A DNA stretch of 64,000 nucleotides, taken from assembly GCA_005406025.1 (NCBI GenBank), contig BGZK01001594.1:1-64000 (forward strand). The letters run 5' to 3'. Shown one piece after another: positions 12,001-24,473 of the stretch. Source of the stretch: Eumeta japonica. Its lineage: Eukaryota; Arthropoda; Insecta; Lepidoptera; Psychidae. Under the pieces are notes generated by a model that was given only the letters and a program-made list of their open reading frames with translations, had not been told where the DNA came from and searched no databases. The position numbers and the translations under genes are program-made. The first letter of the stretch is position 1; each line of letters opens with the position of its first letter.

Positions 12001-15000
12001 TCCAAATTATTTTGACGTCAATTCGATGTACGTCTTTTGGTTCGGGGGCTGTTCCAAAAAAAAAAATGCGATACGACAAACATTTACATTTAAAAGCTTT
12101 GCGCTAATAAAATTTATAAGTTACAAACTGATAGTTACGTCAATGTAAAGGTTCATTTGCGGACTACAAAAAAAACATGCATTTGACATATTTTCATTTC
12201 CATCCGATACCGTCATAGGCTACGCAAATGGATACTAAAAATGTGAATAGCGATTGACAATTAAAACTAAATGAAATATAACCAAAGTTTCTCGTTTTCG
12301 AATGACAAAAGCAACTATCCAGATTGGAGAAGAATTTATTTCTATAGTATTAAAAAGTATAAAATAACATCAGCTCGAATCAGGTCGACCAAATTACCGG
12401 GCGACCAGCGTCGAGACATCCAACGACTCAACTTTCTGCATGGACCCCATCACTTTAGATAGTTTTTAATATGATCATAATCTATGTGGATGATCCGAGA
12501 CATCGGAAAATAGAAGCGGTCTGCATAGAGCTCATGTTTTACGTCTTTACCTGACTTAAATCTATTAGCAAATGTTCAACAAATTAACGAAATAAAACGT
12601 GCAGTAGTAATTTCAGCTACTATCGACTCTGATTTTTAGAGGCACAAATAGCGATAAGTTTTAATTAACAAGGCAAACATTGTTTGAAAAAAAAAGTAAA
12701 AATTATTGCTTTATTGAAAAAGATATCCTTTACGAAATATAAAATAATCCATTTACGCTCATTTAAGATTATCTGTATCGATGAACCCGTGTTTATTATA
12801 TTTTACGAATGCTACGTAACGTTTCTGACCGAAAACACTACAACAAAAGCCCAAATTCGTCACCTGATCGCGTACAAAACAGTGTTACATCTAATCACCA
12901 TAAAAATACTCATTACTGGAAATACAATTATAGGTCTGTTCACTTCTGTCCGTGTCTTCGATCAGCGATTTCTGGATCCGCACGATCGGGGTTGGGCACG
13001 CGCGAGCCGCCGGCCGCCGCTCGTCACAGTTTGTGCCCTGACCCGGCCCATCCAGAATACATTGTTGTGAGTTGATGAATAATTCAACGACTCGTTGCTT
13101 GCTTTAGGCTCGATTCGCGGTACTCATTCGTCGTCCGCGACGGTAAAGAGATCAAAAGAAAATAACCGCTTTTGATACATCATGCTCGTATGTATCGATT
13201 TTGGAGATAAATGCGAATACTCGTGCGCACGCTGATCGATTTAGATTTTTATGTTTATTTGAGTCAACGGTGAAGATGTGCATCGGAAGGGTCGGTGAGC
13301 ATCGAATCGGCGCAGTCGGTCGCTCGTGAGTACCGCGCCACGTGCCATACTGTCACTCCACATCGCTTTAAGAATGCGGTTGAATCTTGGAAAAAATACT
13401 TGCATTTCAAACGAGACAATTGCGAAGACTTTCATTATGTCGAACCACGTCATCAAAATACGAGCCAACGTTATTTTCCATGCGGCGCGTGCGCACGGTC
13501 GCTCAGATAGCGGGCGGCGCGGTGCGTGCAGCACAGACGGCGCTCGCAGCGGCGATTAGCTTACGGCTACGCGCCGCTTATCGCTGGTCCTCACTCCGAC
13601 GCTACAACTAGGCGGTCGATCGACCTCGGGCCGCGTATCGCTCCGTATTAAGCTATCACATCGACTATTCAATAATGGGTCGCGTGTGCCCTGCGTATTT
13701 GTTGTTTTTTAAAAGACGATTGCATCAAAAATTCCAAATATTTCTTCTTCGTACGTCTTTGTATAACACTTGAAGTACGTCATTTTATTACGAATCTTTT
13801 ACGTGGTAGGAAGGTACATTTCATATAAGAACCTCGAGCGAGAATTTTATCCTATACAACCCTAAACAAATACAAAACTTGTAGGATTAAACAACCGGTC
13901 AGAAATTGAGCTAGTTGTGTCAACTCGCACGGTACCAGTGATATACCGAGCATAGATTTATTATATCCACAGGCATCATAAGTACACAAAGCCTCATAAA
14001 TGAATTCGTGTCCTCATGCAGTTGTCTGACATGTAAACAGAATATATTTTATTACATTCTGAGTTTTATCGATCACCACTTTTTTAATATATCTAATTTT
14101 TTTCATACATATATACTTGTATGATTTTCGTACAGACAGAGATACCGGATTTAGGGTTACATTTTTTAAAATTTAGTTCTAATGGATATTGTGCCTCATC
14201 TTGTAAATCGCTCGAACGGCCAGCTTTTGCAGTACAAACATTTTATGAAGATTCGCGGCATGTCCCAAGATTAAGATGCCACCAGGCTATGGCAACAGCC
14301 AAAGTAAATCAATCTGGCTGTTCCGATGTCTAAAACTAAGATAAAATACGTCTGATCCTTTTAATTGCACAGCGGCAAGGCTAGAAACTTTTTGTTAACT
14401 GACCGATGTCAGTGATGCCATAAAATAGAAAGTATCAACAAAATGTAGTTCGCTGTGCAAATTAAAATGGTTCCGGATCTTTACCCTACGTTTGAAAGTG
14501 AGGATTTTTTATATTTCGTTTTCTTTTCATGAAGAAGTAGGTCATTTAAGGTAAACTGTATTTCTATTCGGTGATTTACATAACTACTAATACGCAAAAC
14601 GCATAAATTCTATCAAACTACGCCGTCCTCTGCTATCACCATCATTATATGTATCTTTAAAAGACAGTCCACCCATCCACACAACGGGGATCGCATTTTA
14701 GCTACATTGATTCTAATTACTTATTTCTTATCCCATACACGACTTTATAGCAATATATGCGCTATTAAAGAACCATTAGAAAAATAAATAATAATAATAT
14801 AAACTCACGCCTGTGTCCCAGACGGGTAGGCAGAGATTATAGATTTCCATATGGTACGATCTTTGCATATCTCCCTTGCATTAGAAAAACTGTTCCATTT
14901 CAATTCCATATCTAAAAATAAATATAAAATCAATTAGGTTCTTTATGCATATTGGTCCTTATTGTGAAATATGAGTGTTTGTCAAACATTTTTTTTTTGT

Positions 15001-18000
15001 TTGAATACGTTTCAATGTTTATTTTCATGTACCACGACAACAATTTGATTGTCGGTCACCGTCCAAAATGAACCATTTTATTAGGTAGATGCTCCTTTTA
15101 CTCGCATTGCAAAGCGGAAAATAAATGATCTCATGGATATCTCGTCAATACGGGCATATCGGTATCATCTCATAAGACGAAGAACGAAGTGTTTTCGTTT
15201 CCCGAAATATTCGTTTGACAAAACTTAAAAAGTGGCAAGAATATGGTTCTAATCTCGAAGAGAAAGTATCTATGCAAAATGCAACCTTGTCAAAAGTGGC
15301 GACTTTAATTGATTTCAAGGTCAGGCTTCAAAAGCTGATTCAATCAGCTTTATATATTGCACTGACTTAAATATATATTATGCTAATTTATTTTTTCAAT
15401 ATAAAATATTATACCGCATCGAGCCACATTTTAAATAGAATTTTACATTCATTATAGTACAATAAAATGAAGATTCAGATAACTATCTAAAAGGTAAGTT
15501 TGCATTTTTTGAATTTCAGTTCATTTTAGCAAATAGTTAAAAGATTTGTAGTTAAAGAATGTTGAATTTTATTTGAAAGGTAGAAAATAATTAAATTCTA
15601 CTCCAAAATTCACTTATTAAAGATATCTCATAAACATGAATTTAAAAGATATGAAAAAAAGGCTGCAATAAAAAAATATAGAAATTAAAATTTTCTATAA
15701 AATTGTTTTAAATTACTTTTGACGTATTTGTAATAGAAACCGAGATATTTGTAATAAACAATTCAAATTTGTATGTCTCAACCACGTGGAATATTAAAAA
15801 ATCTAAAAATGTGAATTTTTCATCTTTTTTGTCTGTAATTATATCTAAAATGTCTAAAAAGTAATCTCAGAGATATATATTTTTTATTAAGTAGGTAATT
15901 TAAAAATTTTAAACATTCCTGTTTAATAAAACTTTTTTTTTTATTAAAATTCGAAAAAATTCTTTGAGACTTTTTTATATCTTTGTATGTTTTTGAGATA
16001 TTATGAAAAACGTGATTTTGTATTTTTTAATCGTTTTCTACCTCCCAAATAGAATTCAACGTTTCTTGACTATAAATCCTTCAAATGTATGCTAAAATGA
16101 ACTTACATTAAAAAAAAAATTAGGCTTGTATTTTGGATGGTAATATGATTTTTTCATTTTATTGGACTAAGTATGAATCTATGCGACAACACCAATTTCG
16201 TTCCCGAACTCTTCGATATACCTAGAGTGAAAGCTTAAATTTTTAAGTTTACGAAGCAAGTTAAACCGTGCAATCATGAATTACCTTTGGACCTTTAAAA
16301 TTTAATGAATAAAAACAGATTACGCATTTTTATAAATCTCACATTATTTATGTTAGGTACTTCACACTAAAATTTAAAGTACAGAATTATTGATTTAGCA
16401 TTGGTATCACTAGTAAAACACGTACCTAAGCTCGTCAGTTTACAAAATACAAATAATAATTTTAGTATAGTTTGATAAAATCGTGTAGTCATTCAACGAT
16501 TTAAACGACGCGTGCGCGGGCGCGGCTCACCGGCGCGACGCGATATCTCGGAACCGTATCGTAAATAGGAGCAATGCGCGATTTGCACCGCGGGATTCCC
16601 CACTCACGACGCGCCCGCGCCAGCGTACACGCGCGCGCGCGCACACCCACATGCGCGCGATTGACGCGATAAGGCCGCGACCAGATCGTTAAAAATTGTA
16701 GTACAATAATGTGATAAATTAATGTCGACATTACTGTTATATCGATTACAATGTATTGCATGCGGCAATCGTAATTTGTGCTAAAATAAAATTCACCACC
16801 GGTCCTTCTACAAACAGACATTGCGATGTTCGCCACTTCACCAGTCACCCGTTTAAAATGACGGCAATTCATTGCATCAAAATCCACATGAATAATACAT
16901 CGAAACTTCGCGAAAATAGATATTACTCCAATTTCAAACGAGCTTCTGGTCGAGCATCTTAATATAAAAGGTAATAAAATTACGGCTTCTTGCGAAAAAA
17001 AAAATAGTTAATTATTTGCCAAGGTCGCGAGCATGCCCGAGCACCGCCACGGCCGCGTCGGCCTCGGGTCGTGACCGCCAATAGCTTTAAAGCTTTCTTC
17101 GAGCACTAATGTCTATTCTTACTCTCGCCATTTCGTTCTCAGATTCCGGCGTCGGTAGTTCTGGGTAAAGCGCGCTATACATAGTACCCGCCGTACCACG
17201 GCCCGTTTCTCGGAATCGAAATGACTCTGGCGTTATTAGCATTCCAAATTGTTGTTTTGTGGGCTCTGCGGATGTTACTTTTTTCTTATTCGTGACGCAT
17301 GCATAAATATGGACCGCCGATAGTCTTATCGCATTTATTATTTATGTGATCGTTTCTAAAATGTATTGCGAGCGTATTAAATCCAGGCCATGAGTGTCTG
17401 ATAAGGCCGGCTGCAATCGAGACGAGAAATACGAGCCGTTTAATATCTTGCATTCAAAGTCGTAAACAACAACCTTGAACCTAGCGCAGAACTGGCACAA
17501 TAATAGAGTATACTATACTGTAGATCGCTTAAATTATAAACGCGCGTTCATGATGTTGTCAAAGACAGAATTTCAGTTATTTTTCTTTCGGGTTGAGTTG
17601 TTTATAAACTCATACTCCGTCCTCGCTCGTCGTACTATTGCGTCTGAGTGCTCATTTTGATAAAATGGCATGACACATTAATATATAGAACGCTATCTAA
17701 TCGTTGCTGTCTAATACTTAGCACTGGTACCGTGAAAGCACGAAGTAGCAGATAGCAAATGGCTTCAAGTGTTGACAGTCTGGCTGATCGATAACACGGT
17801 GAATTTTACGAGACTGATTTCTTCATTCGCTAAAACGTGCTATTTACGGGATAGTAGTAGTCGCTAGATATAGCCTAAAACGAGAAAAGTTTTCATACCG
17901 TGGTATTAGTTCATTTTGTACTCATGGTTTGAACACTATTACAATCCTAATTTGTGAAAGTGTTATCGGGGTCTTGGACAACCATAAATTTTTAACATGG

Positions 18001-21000
18001 ATGCTGTCGAAAATGATTGAGTGCCTACAAAAATCATATCAAATTAAACATAAATACAGTGATATTTCATCAACGAAGATATATTATTTCACTCGAAGTC
18101 ATTATTCATACAATGTAATTGCAAGTAGGCCACGACTTAAGTCGATCACGTGCGGCATATGGTTTCATTTAAAAAATAAAAAGTCTCGTGGAAAAAACTC
18201 GTTTGCGAAAGCGGACGACCAGTAGCAGCAACCGGCCGCGCTGGTCGTGCGCCTCCTGCGCCGAACGTTGGCGCAGCTTTATGTTATAGTTATCCTACGA
18301 ATGACGCAAATAACACTGTTAAATAATCTTTAAAGTTTTCATGTATTATACCTTAATGAAGTAACATTCCAAATTAGACCGATCCTACGATAGGGCAGTC
18401 GTATTCTCAGATAAATAGCTGATCGTTATTGTACGAGTCATTGTCTTATTACGTCATTTAGGAGAGTATTGTGTTGATGGCGGAATATGACATAATTATA
18501 TTTGTTATTTTCAAATTATGGAATAGTAAACCTATTTTAGAACAAATCCAATGCGTCAGACATTTGTGATATCCAGAGCCAATGATCCATGGATCAAAGA
18601 AATAGCTCGGAGAGAATATCAAATAACTCCATATTACGAAGAATTAAAACCACTGCTTTAATACCTCAGTTGGAGCTTTACTGATATCGGCTGTTCGTAT
18701 AGAAGGATAATGTAGCAAATTCGTCATCTGTCAATTCAGTAACAAATTCCATAATCATATCAAAAGCTTAACTTATTGACAAGAAAGATTAAATAAACTT
18801 TTGACTGTTTTCTCGCCTTCACTACAAACATGAAAGCCTGGTTGAGTCGATGAAGGCTTTAAATGTAATTCACCCGCGAGATTCCAGACACGTACCAGCC
18901 GAAGTCGCGTAGGTACTGTTATTGTCAATGAACCTTGACGGAGCGCGGCGCGGGCGCACTCTAATTAATTCCATGGGCGGCGCGGTCGATCACAGCTACA
19001 TCATTAAAGTACGCTTGTGTTTGCGATAGCCCCGTAATGAGACGAATTCAAATGGACAGTGTAAAGACTAGCCGTACTGCTGCATGTGACGTCCTCTAAC
19101 CAAAATACGCCGCTTTCTGGTTTGGATTGTGCGCCATCACCTTATATCGTTTACGTCTACTAACATTAGGTAGGATTTACGATCTGGTTTAATTAATTGG
19201 ATTTTAATGTAAGCGGTCGTTACGTAGGTATAGTTACTGGTTCAGTCGTCATTTGACGTGTTAAAGTAATTTTGGTACTTTTATATTACTGCAGTTTAAG
19301 AAAATAATGCTCTTAAGTAGTCAGTTTCCTGCACTGTAAGTATCAGTTTTTGAACGGTAGCTTTAACGAATTATGGAATCTTTCTTGGCATTTCAAGTAG
19401 TAAAATTGGATAACCTGAAGAGCAACAGACCAATGCTGCATGGCGCGGTCCCAGTTAGTAACGAATGCATATCACGACGCAAGGCGGTCACAGCGGATCC
19501 TTGGCCCATCTAGATGCGCTGATACGACACGAGCCCCGCGGCCTCGTGCGCCACACGATACGCATCCAAATTTGCCTGACTCACCTCCGTCGCTGGCAGA
19601 GGTTAATTGTACAGCAGTGTTGACACGAGGTCTTATTCAGAGACCTCAGTTACAAAGTAAAGTATTTTAAAACTAAAGTCAATATACTGAGAAGTTTATT
19701 CTTTTACGGAGCCAGAAATACGGAAGTCTATTGTTTCGCAGGAGCGCGTCGTACTCTCGTGGTGTAAGACGAAAGCAATAGCGTCAAGTACTCGACCAGG
19801 ATGTTCTTGAACAAAAAAAATGCAATTATACTCGTGGAGGTTGTTGCAGTAAAAAATACTCATCTCGTTGGCTAGCACGCCGCCTGCCGGCCGCCAATGT
19901 CAAAGAATAGCGCTATAATCCGTTTTACGATCAATCATAAACGTGCATCGATGATCATCTTGCCAAGCAACTGCCACAACCCCTCGCCTCGGCCCGCACA
20001 CGCATTACCGTCATAACATATTTAATCACAAAGCCAATGTACAATAACATTAGCGCGAAATGGCACTGAGTAAATATTGGCTTTGTAGGCGCGAAATCGA
20101 ATATACTGATAGTCAACTGAGTACAAAATAATCATGCATGAATAGCGGATGAGACATTGCCTGACGTGAAGCCTTTAAAGGCAAAGTTCCCGTGGTCTTG
20201 TTAGGATACAGTGGCTTAAGTTTATGTTAGTGATTATCAAAAAGGATTTCATTAAAACGTTGTGAAAAATTTCGGAACGGAATGCAAATGACACTCATCA
20301 ATGAAACGGACCATATTGGTTTTCAAGGTCGAATATCGATTTAAGGGCAAAAATTGACGACGCGGAGGTTTTCATGCGTGCGAACTATAAAATGTGTCGT
20401 CAGCGGGCTGGGCCGGTCGGCGCGACCGGTTCTCCTTGACTGGACCATTACGCGGCCGCCCGTCCTCTTGTGCGCCGTGAATTCACTTAATGAGTCGTAA
20501 ATTACACTGGTTCCATCTGTGGTGCGCTTATTAGCGTTTGTTGTTGAACTTGACTGTTACTGTTTACCGACCGCAGTTTGTAGCTAACGGGTCCATATTG
20601 TCTTATGTCTAAACTGAGTATAGACATTAAGTAGACATATTTTGACGATTAATTATTACATTATAAATACAAATATTGCTCAAATTTTAATGAATATAAT
20701 CTTAACTTAATTATTTAACGAGACAAATCAATGTTTTGCTAATTTTGTAAATATTTTCTTTGCAGGTTTGTCAAACCGGATGAGGTGGCAAAGTTGTGGG
20801 GCAGCAAGAAGCAGAACGATAAGATGTCGTTCGAAAAATTCAGCCGCGCGATGCGCTACCACTACAGGCAGCACGTGCTCGTGTCGGTGCCGACGGCACG
20901 ACTCGTCTACCAGTTCGGGCCCAAGGGCCCCGAATATCGTACGGATAACCCCAACTTCACGAAAGTCAAGACTGAGCTGGACGCGATCAAAGAGTCCTCC

Positions 21001-21009
21001 TTCTCATAG
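8125..21009 (+). CDS. ETS-domain transcription factor with PNT domain, probably ESE/EHF-like (two coding exons)
   Basis: This is a nuclear DNA-binding regulator of the ETS family, whose members bind GGA-core sites. Exon 1 (8125-9015) encodes an N-terminal region, a Pointed (PNT/SAM-like) domain at about 8355-8600, an acidic Ser/Asp-rich linker and the first part of the ETS domain. Exon 2 (20766-21009) encodes the rest of that domain and a short tail. The junction AG|G restores the reading GKFR-FVKPDEVAKLWG across donor GTGAGT (9016) and acceptor TTTGCAG (ends 20765). Of the ETS groups, the FRFVK, KLWG and SRAMRY signature with an upstream PNT domain best fits the ESE (ELF3/EHF/ELF5) type; this is inference from memory, and PDEF-type is the alternative. 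Exon 1 is interrupted by about ten frame changes, so no continuous product can be translated from the window as given. Confidence 0.75.
9920..10440. promoter_or_regulatory. CpG-rich island in ETS intron
   Basis: A compact GC-rich block in AT-rich intron. Overlapping open frames on both strands (9850-10110 minus, 9890-10187 plus) share no family motif. It may be an enhancer or alternative promoter; the assignment rests on composition alone. Confidence 0.3.
10800..11060. promoter_or_regulatory. CpG-rich island in ETS intron with an RFX-like site
   Basis: Contains GTCGTCATGGCAACG at about 10871, close to the RFX/X-box pattern GTNRCC-N-RGYAAC with one mismatch, and CACGTG at about 10905. A Pro-rich open frame crosses it, but the bias follows base composition. 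Regulatory function is inferred only from motif and composition. Confidence 0.3.
14150..14340 (-). mobile_element. LINE reverse-transcriptase C-terminal scrap
   Basis: Read on the minus strand, the segment gives LGHAANLHKMFVLQKLAVRAIYKM-like text, matching the (Y)G..LWG.A....R.F.LQKRAVRAIY block after the reverse transcriptase of jockey/CR1-group LINEs. An in-frame stop precedes it and the rest of the element is missing. It is the same family as the fragments at 24.5 and 41.2 kb. Confidence 0.6.
15500..16122. repeat. Large imperfect palindrome (about 300-bp arms)
   Basis: The block from 15519 (GTTCATTTTAGC, TAGTTAAAGAATGTTGAATT, GGTAGAAAA, GATATCTCATAAACATG) is matched in reverse complement up to about 16105. 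Arm identity falls toward the centre near 15810. CACGTG occurs at 15783-15788. This is a foldback or MITE-like element with no coding capacity. The family is not recognised. Confidence 0.65.
16500..16685. promoter_or_regulatory. CpG-rich island with CG/GC alternation
   Basis: Very rich in CGCG, including an alternating GCGCGCGCGCGC run at about 16629-16642 that could adopt Z-DNA. It sits alone in AT-rich intron of the ETS gene. Possible regulatory island; the ORF across it (16501-16887, minus) is not credible as protein. Confidence 0.3.
20766..21009 (+). CDS. ETS gene exon 2: second half of ETS domain and stop
   Basis: Clean single-frame exon following acceptor TTTGCAG. It reads FVKPDEVAKLWGSKKQNDKM, then the recognition-helix region SFEKFSRAMRYHYRQ, then LVSVPTARLVYQFG and a tail ending ELDAIKESSFS before TAG at 21007. 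Both recognition arginines of the ETS R..R pattern are kept (SRAMRY). Two positions differ from the usual YEKLSRALRYYY: Phe replaces Leu in KFS, and His replaces the middle Tyr in RYHY. The first ETS tryptophan, expected in exon 1, also appears to be replaced (VPEFL for LWEFL). Confidence 0.9.
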
Positions 21010-22665
21010 CTGGCGTGAGCCGTTCGCGGTGTCTGCTCCACGCCCTCACGTGCCAAGAACCTCGGTTGTTTTTCCTAGTGTCATGCTAGATGGTTAGGCT
21101 CAATTATTGTATGTACCTATATTGGGAGGTTCGCGAGAACCCGCACGGCACGACTCGCGCCGCGCCGGATCGCGCTGTCAATTATTGTTGATGTCTGGTG
21201 GAGAGTTTCGTTGTACAAGTGTCCATTATTAATGTTGAGGAGTCTTCTATGGTATTTTTTGAATATTGACGTGTTGTGGTTTTTGAAGGGTGCGATTCAC
21301 TAGCGAGTTTATCTGGTCGAAGCCGTCTCATCACTCTGCCAATATCATTCTTTGAAAGTAAAGCTTGTATTTGGAGCTCGATAGGAGATGCAGTGGACAG
21401 TCGTCCGGACAGACTCGCGCCTTAGTGGATAGTGTAAGCGTAAATGCGCTCGGCTCGCTTCAGAGTCTGAGATATCTCATTCCACGTTATTTATAAACAT
21501 GACTCTTTAAGTTATTCGATTATTCTAAGTATTAAGCTAGTAATAAGTTTGCGACCATGCTGTCTTTAGATCTATACGTAATTAAAGTTGCCATACTGTT
21601 GTGAAATGCGGAGCCTTCCACGCTTTCGAGGACGGTCTTAAATTGTTAAATTTTGCGCACTGTTACATTTATATTTATTTGTAATGTTTTTATATGATCT
21701 TATTTTTGTTGAACTTTATTTTCCATTTTGAATGGAACCGTAGTCGTTCGCATAGATCACCAAATCCGATATCAAATGAATGTTCTAATACTGATTTAAA
21801 CATTATAAACAAAATTCATCGAGAGACAATTTGTATATTTGAACTTTTGATGCAAAGGTGGAGACCAACGCCAAAGATTAGTGATGAAATTGAAGAAATT
21901 AGTTTTTATAGACGATACTTAATATAATTTTTCTCAAGAATTTGATAGGTTTAGCTTAAGTTTTCGCGATCAACGGACGGTGCTGTGATGTAAGATAGCT
22001 TCAGAGAATCAGTTTATTTGTACATATTTCAACTGATTTATAAGAAGTTTTTTAAGTATAGAACTGCGCAAGTACTTATATTTTGTATAATTATAATAGC
22101 TTTAGGTTTTCGAAATGTTATAAAATAGTTGATCCCGTGTCTTTGTGTTGACACTAGATGAATCTGAGTACAAAACTGTGTCTTATTTCCTGTTGACCGG
22201 AAGTGATATTTGAGATTCTCAGTGTATTGTTCTATTGAAAAGTTTTCTGACAATTGTAAGCGACGCATAACCATTAAAGGCACCCTGTTACATGTGCACG
22301 CGAAGTGTCCGAGAAAAATGTAAAACTGCAGAAAATATATGAACTTTATCAATGTGAAATATTACTGTAGTTTCAATATTTCATACCTCGTCTCCTTCAA
22401 CGTTATGTGATTGAAAAATACTAACTTAGCGAATGATGTCCAATTTCGAGTTGCTAGTGTAAAAAACCATACATCGCAAAAGGTAATCGAGCATTAATTA
22501 ATCGTATTTGCGGTGCGCACGGTAAGAGTATCGAAACTGATAATAAGCACGTAAAAAATGTAAAGCAAGCGTAATTATTTTTGTACATTCTGTATTTGGC
22601 TAATTACACAAGAGTCATTCTTAGAGTTAGTTCAAAAATTTGAATAAAGTATGAACATCGGCATT
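21010..22665 (+). other. Probable 3' untranslated region of the ETS gene
   Basis: Unique-looking sequence with no credible ORF follows the stop codon. The first AATAAA in a fitting context is at 22643-22648 (TTTGAATAAAGTATG). The end point is inferred from that signal only. Confidence 0.45.
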
Positions 22666-23875
22666 AGTCAGTGCACCACACGGGTGTGGAGCGGCTCTCA
22701 GCCATGCAGAACCAGAGATAATAGCAGCCGAACACTTACGAAACACGAAGCGAGTGCTTTAACTTAAATGAAAAACTTTATTTTAGCACTTTTAATATGA
22801 TTGCGAATATCGAATATGTCGTCTTCTGATTCGAAACTAACGCGCTGGCCGCCGGTCTATTTCATGTACGTGGAAAGAAAATTATCTGGCCTTGCATCAC
22901 ACTGAATATATTTTTCTAACATTGAAATGAAAGTTATACACTATTAAACCGATCACTGTTGAGTCGGTTATAGCGTAACGGCGGTACGTAGACGTGGTGT
23001 TATTCACTCCTTATTTGCTTATTTATTTTTCCTAGGTCAAGTTGTGTGTACTTAAACAACTGTTACTGCTTCTTATCCTTTATAGTCAGTACGTTTGTTA
23101 AATCTGAAGCAAAGTAATATCGAACACTACAATTTTAATATTGGATATAACTTATTACATGAACACCAAATATAAAGAATTTGGTTGGCAGAATCGATTG
23201 ATTGTAGAAATACTTCGAACAGTTTCTGTAGGTGATGAAGAGTTCTACAGGGTGAGGAAACTAAATTAAATCAAATCAAATATATCTTTGCTTCGTGAGT
23301 AATAGAATTGAATTTAAAATAAAATTTTAATGAATTATTTTCGACGTGAGCATTACCATCAATTGTGGATGTCGATTCACGTCGAAGAGAATGGACAAAA
23401 AACTCGAAAAATTCTCTTTTTAATCGACTTCAAAAAAAGAGATTATCAATTTGTCACGTATATAGATAATATTATTGGAATTGTAATATATTCGTATATT
23501 ATAACCTATTAGCCTTTCCAAACAAATATACAAAATTCCATAGGTGTATGTTTGTCTGTTCACATATTTCTCCGAAACTAATAATCAGATTGCGACTGAT
23601 GTTTTTATTGGCTTACATTTTTTACATAAATTAGCGAACAGATGAAGTTTCATCAAAATCGGTTCAGTAGTTTTGCCAATATGGATTAATGCGAGTAAGT
23701 GTAACGGCTTTGCTTATTAGTATAAGCTACAGATGTTATGTAAAAGTAAAATTTCATAAAAATTTTGTTTAAAATTTAGTAGAAGTAATAAATATTAAAA
23801 AATTAAAATGACTGAAACCGAACTGACGTCACGTATAAATCCGCGGCAGAACCATTAATTACTAAGATTGCCAAA
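22666..23875. other. Intergenic, with an old retroelement tail at 23560-23735
   Basis: ATCAAAATCGGTTCAGTAGTTTTGCC followed by ATTAGTATAAGCTAC resembles the conserved 3' tails of lepidopteran SINE/LINE or Helitron relics. Nothing else is recognisable. Confidence 0.4.
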
Positions 23876-24223
23876 TCATCCGATACAAAAACTGTTATTA
23901 CTAAATGGCAAAATACATGGAGTTGTAGTAGTAGAATAACTATATAAACGCTGTATCTTCTGGTGGGCTGGTATACCATTAGGTTTCAAAAGTTTGTTGG
24001 GATCTAATTCATCTATGGCAAGCAATTCGTTTATTGACTGTAGACTCACGCTCCTCCGTCTTGAGATTGCAGTCATGTTCAGACCTCCGGTTTGATCTTT
24101 CAACGTCCTGTGTATGACTTCCAGCTGCTCGTGCATGGCGTTGCATTCCGCATTACTCGTTAAGTCTTTTTTGTGAACATTTTCAAATTCGTGTATGCGA
24201 ATGTTTCTGTTTTTTAGCAGCAC
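23876..24223 (-). CDS. Unrecognised ORF, possible 3' exon of a host gene
   Basis: An open frame of 115 residues on the minus strand, continuing open a few codons upstream. Its composition is mixed and protein-like, unlike the low-complexity ORFs around it: IHEFENVHKKDL, then EQLEVIHRTLKDQ, RRRSVSLQSINELLAIDELD and a Ser/Thr-rich tail ending NNSFCIG. RRRSVS is a basophilic-kinase-type phosphorylation pattern. A good 5' splice acceptor is not obvious: the nearest AG follows a purine-rich stretch. It could be a terminal exon, a retrocopy fragment or chance. I cannot name a family. Confidence 0.35.
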   Translation of the reverse strand: MLLKNRNIRIHEFENVHKKDLTSNAECNAMHEQLEVIHRTLKDQTGGLNMTAISRRRSVSLQSINELLAIDELDPNKLLKPNGIPAHQKIQRLYSYSTTTTPCILPFSNNSFCIG

Positions 24224-24473
24224 CTTTTGACAAAAGATTTTCCATTTTATTAATAAAAAAACTACTGTAATACAGTCTCTAAATATTTATAGAAAAGAAA
24301 AAAACTATGACTACGTAATAAGAAAACCGTGTGTATGTACAGCGGTTTTTTTTAATACTTAGTAATAGTTTTTCTTGATCTAGCGGTTTCAATGTCTCAT
24401 AAATTTCGTATTTTTTTGATTGTTAGGTGGCAGAGCTAAGCTTTTCCACCAACTTACTGATATGAGAACCTCG
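24224..24473. other. Short AT-rich spacer
   Basis: Contains a small inverted repeat, AAAACCG...CGGTTTT at about 24325-24350, with no clear role. Confidence 0.3.

Larger units (their letters stand above)
9016..20765 (+). other. ETS gene intron (11.75 kb) with CpG-rich islands
   Basis: Bounded by GTGAGT and TTTGCAG. It is mostly AT-rich but is broken by GC- and CpG-rich blocks at about 9585-9680, 9920-10440, 10800-11060, 11690-11960, 12965-13060, 13480-13640, 16500-16680 and 18890-18985. ORFs over these blocks are Arg/Pro-rich on both strands and look non-coding. The blocks could be enhancers or alternative promoters. A LINE scrap (14150-14340) and a palindrome (15500-16122) also lie inside. 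No internal coding exon could be supported. Confidence 0.6.
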
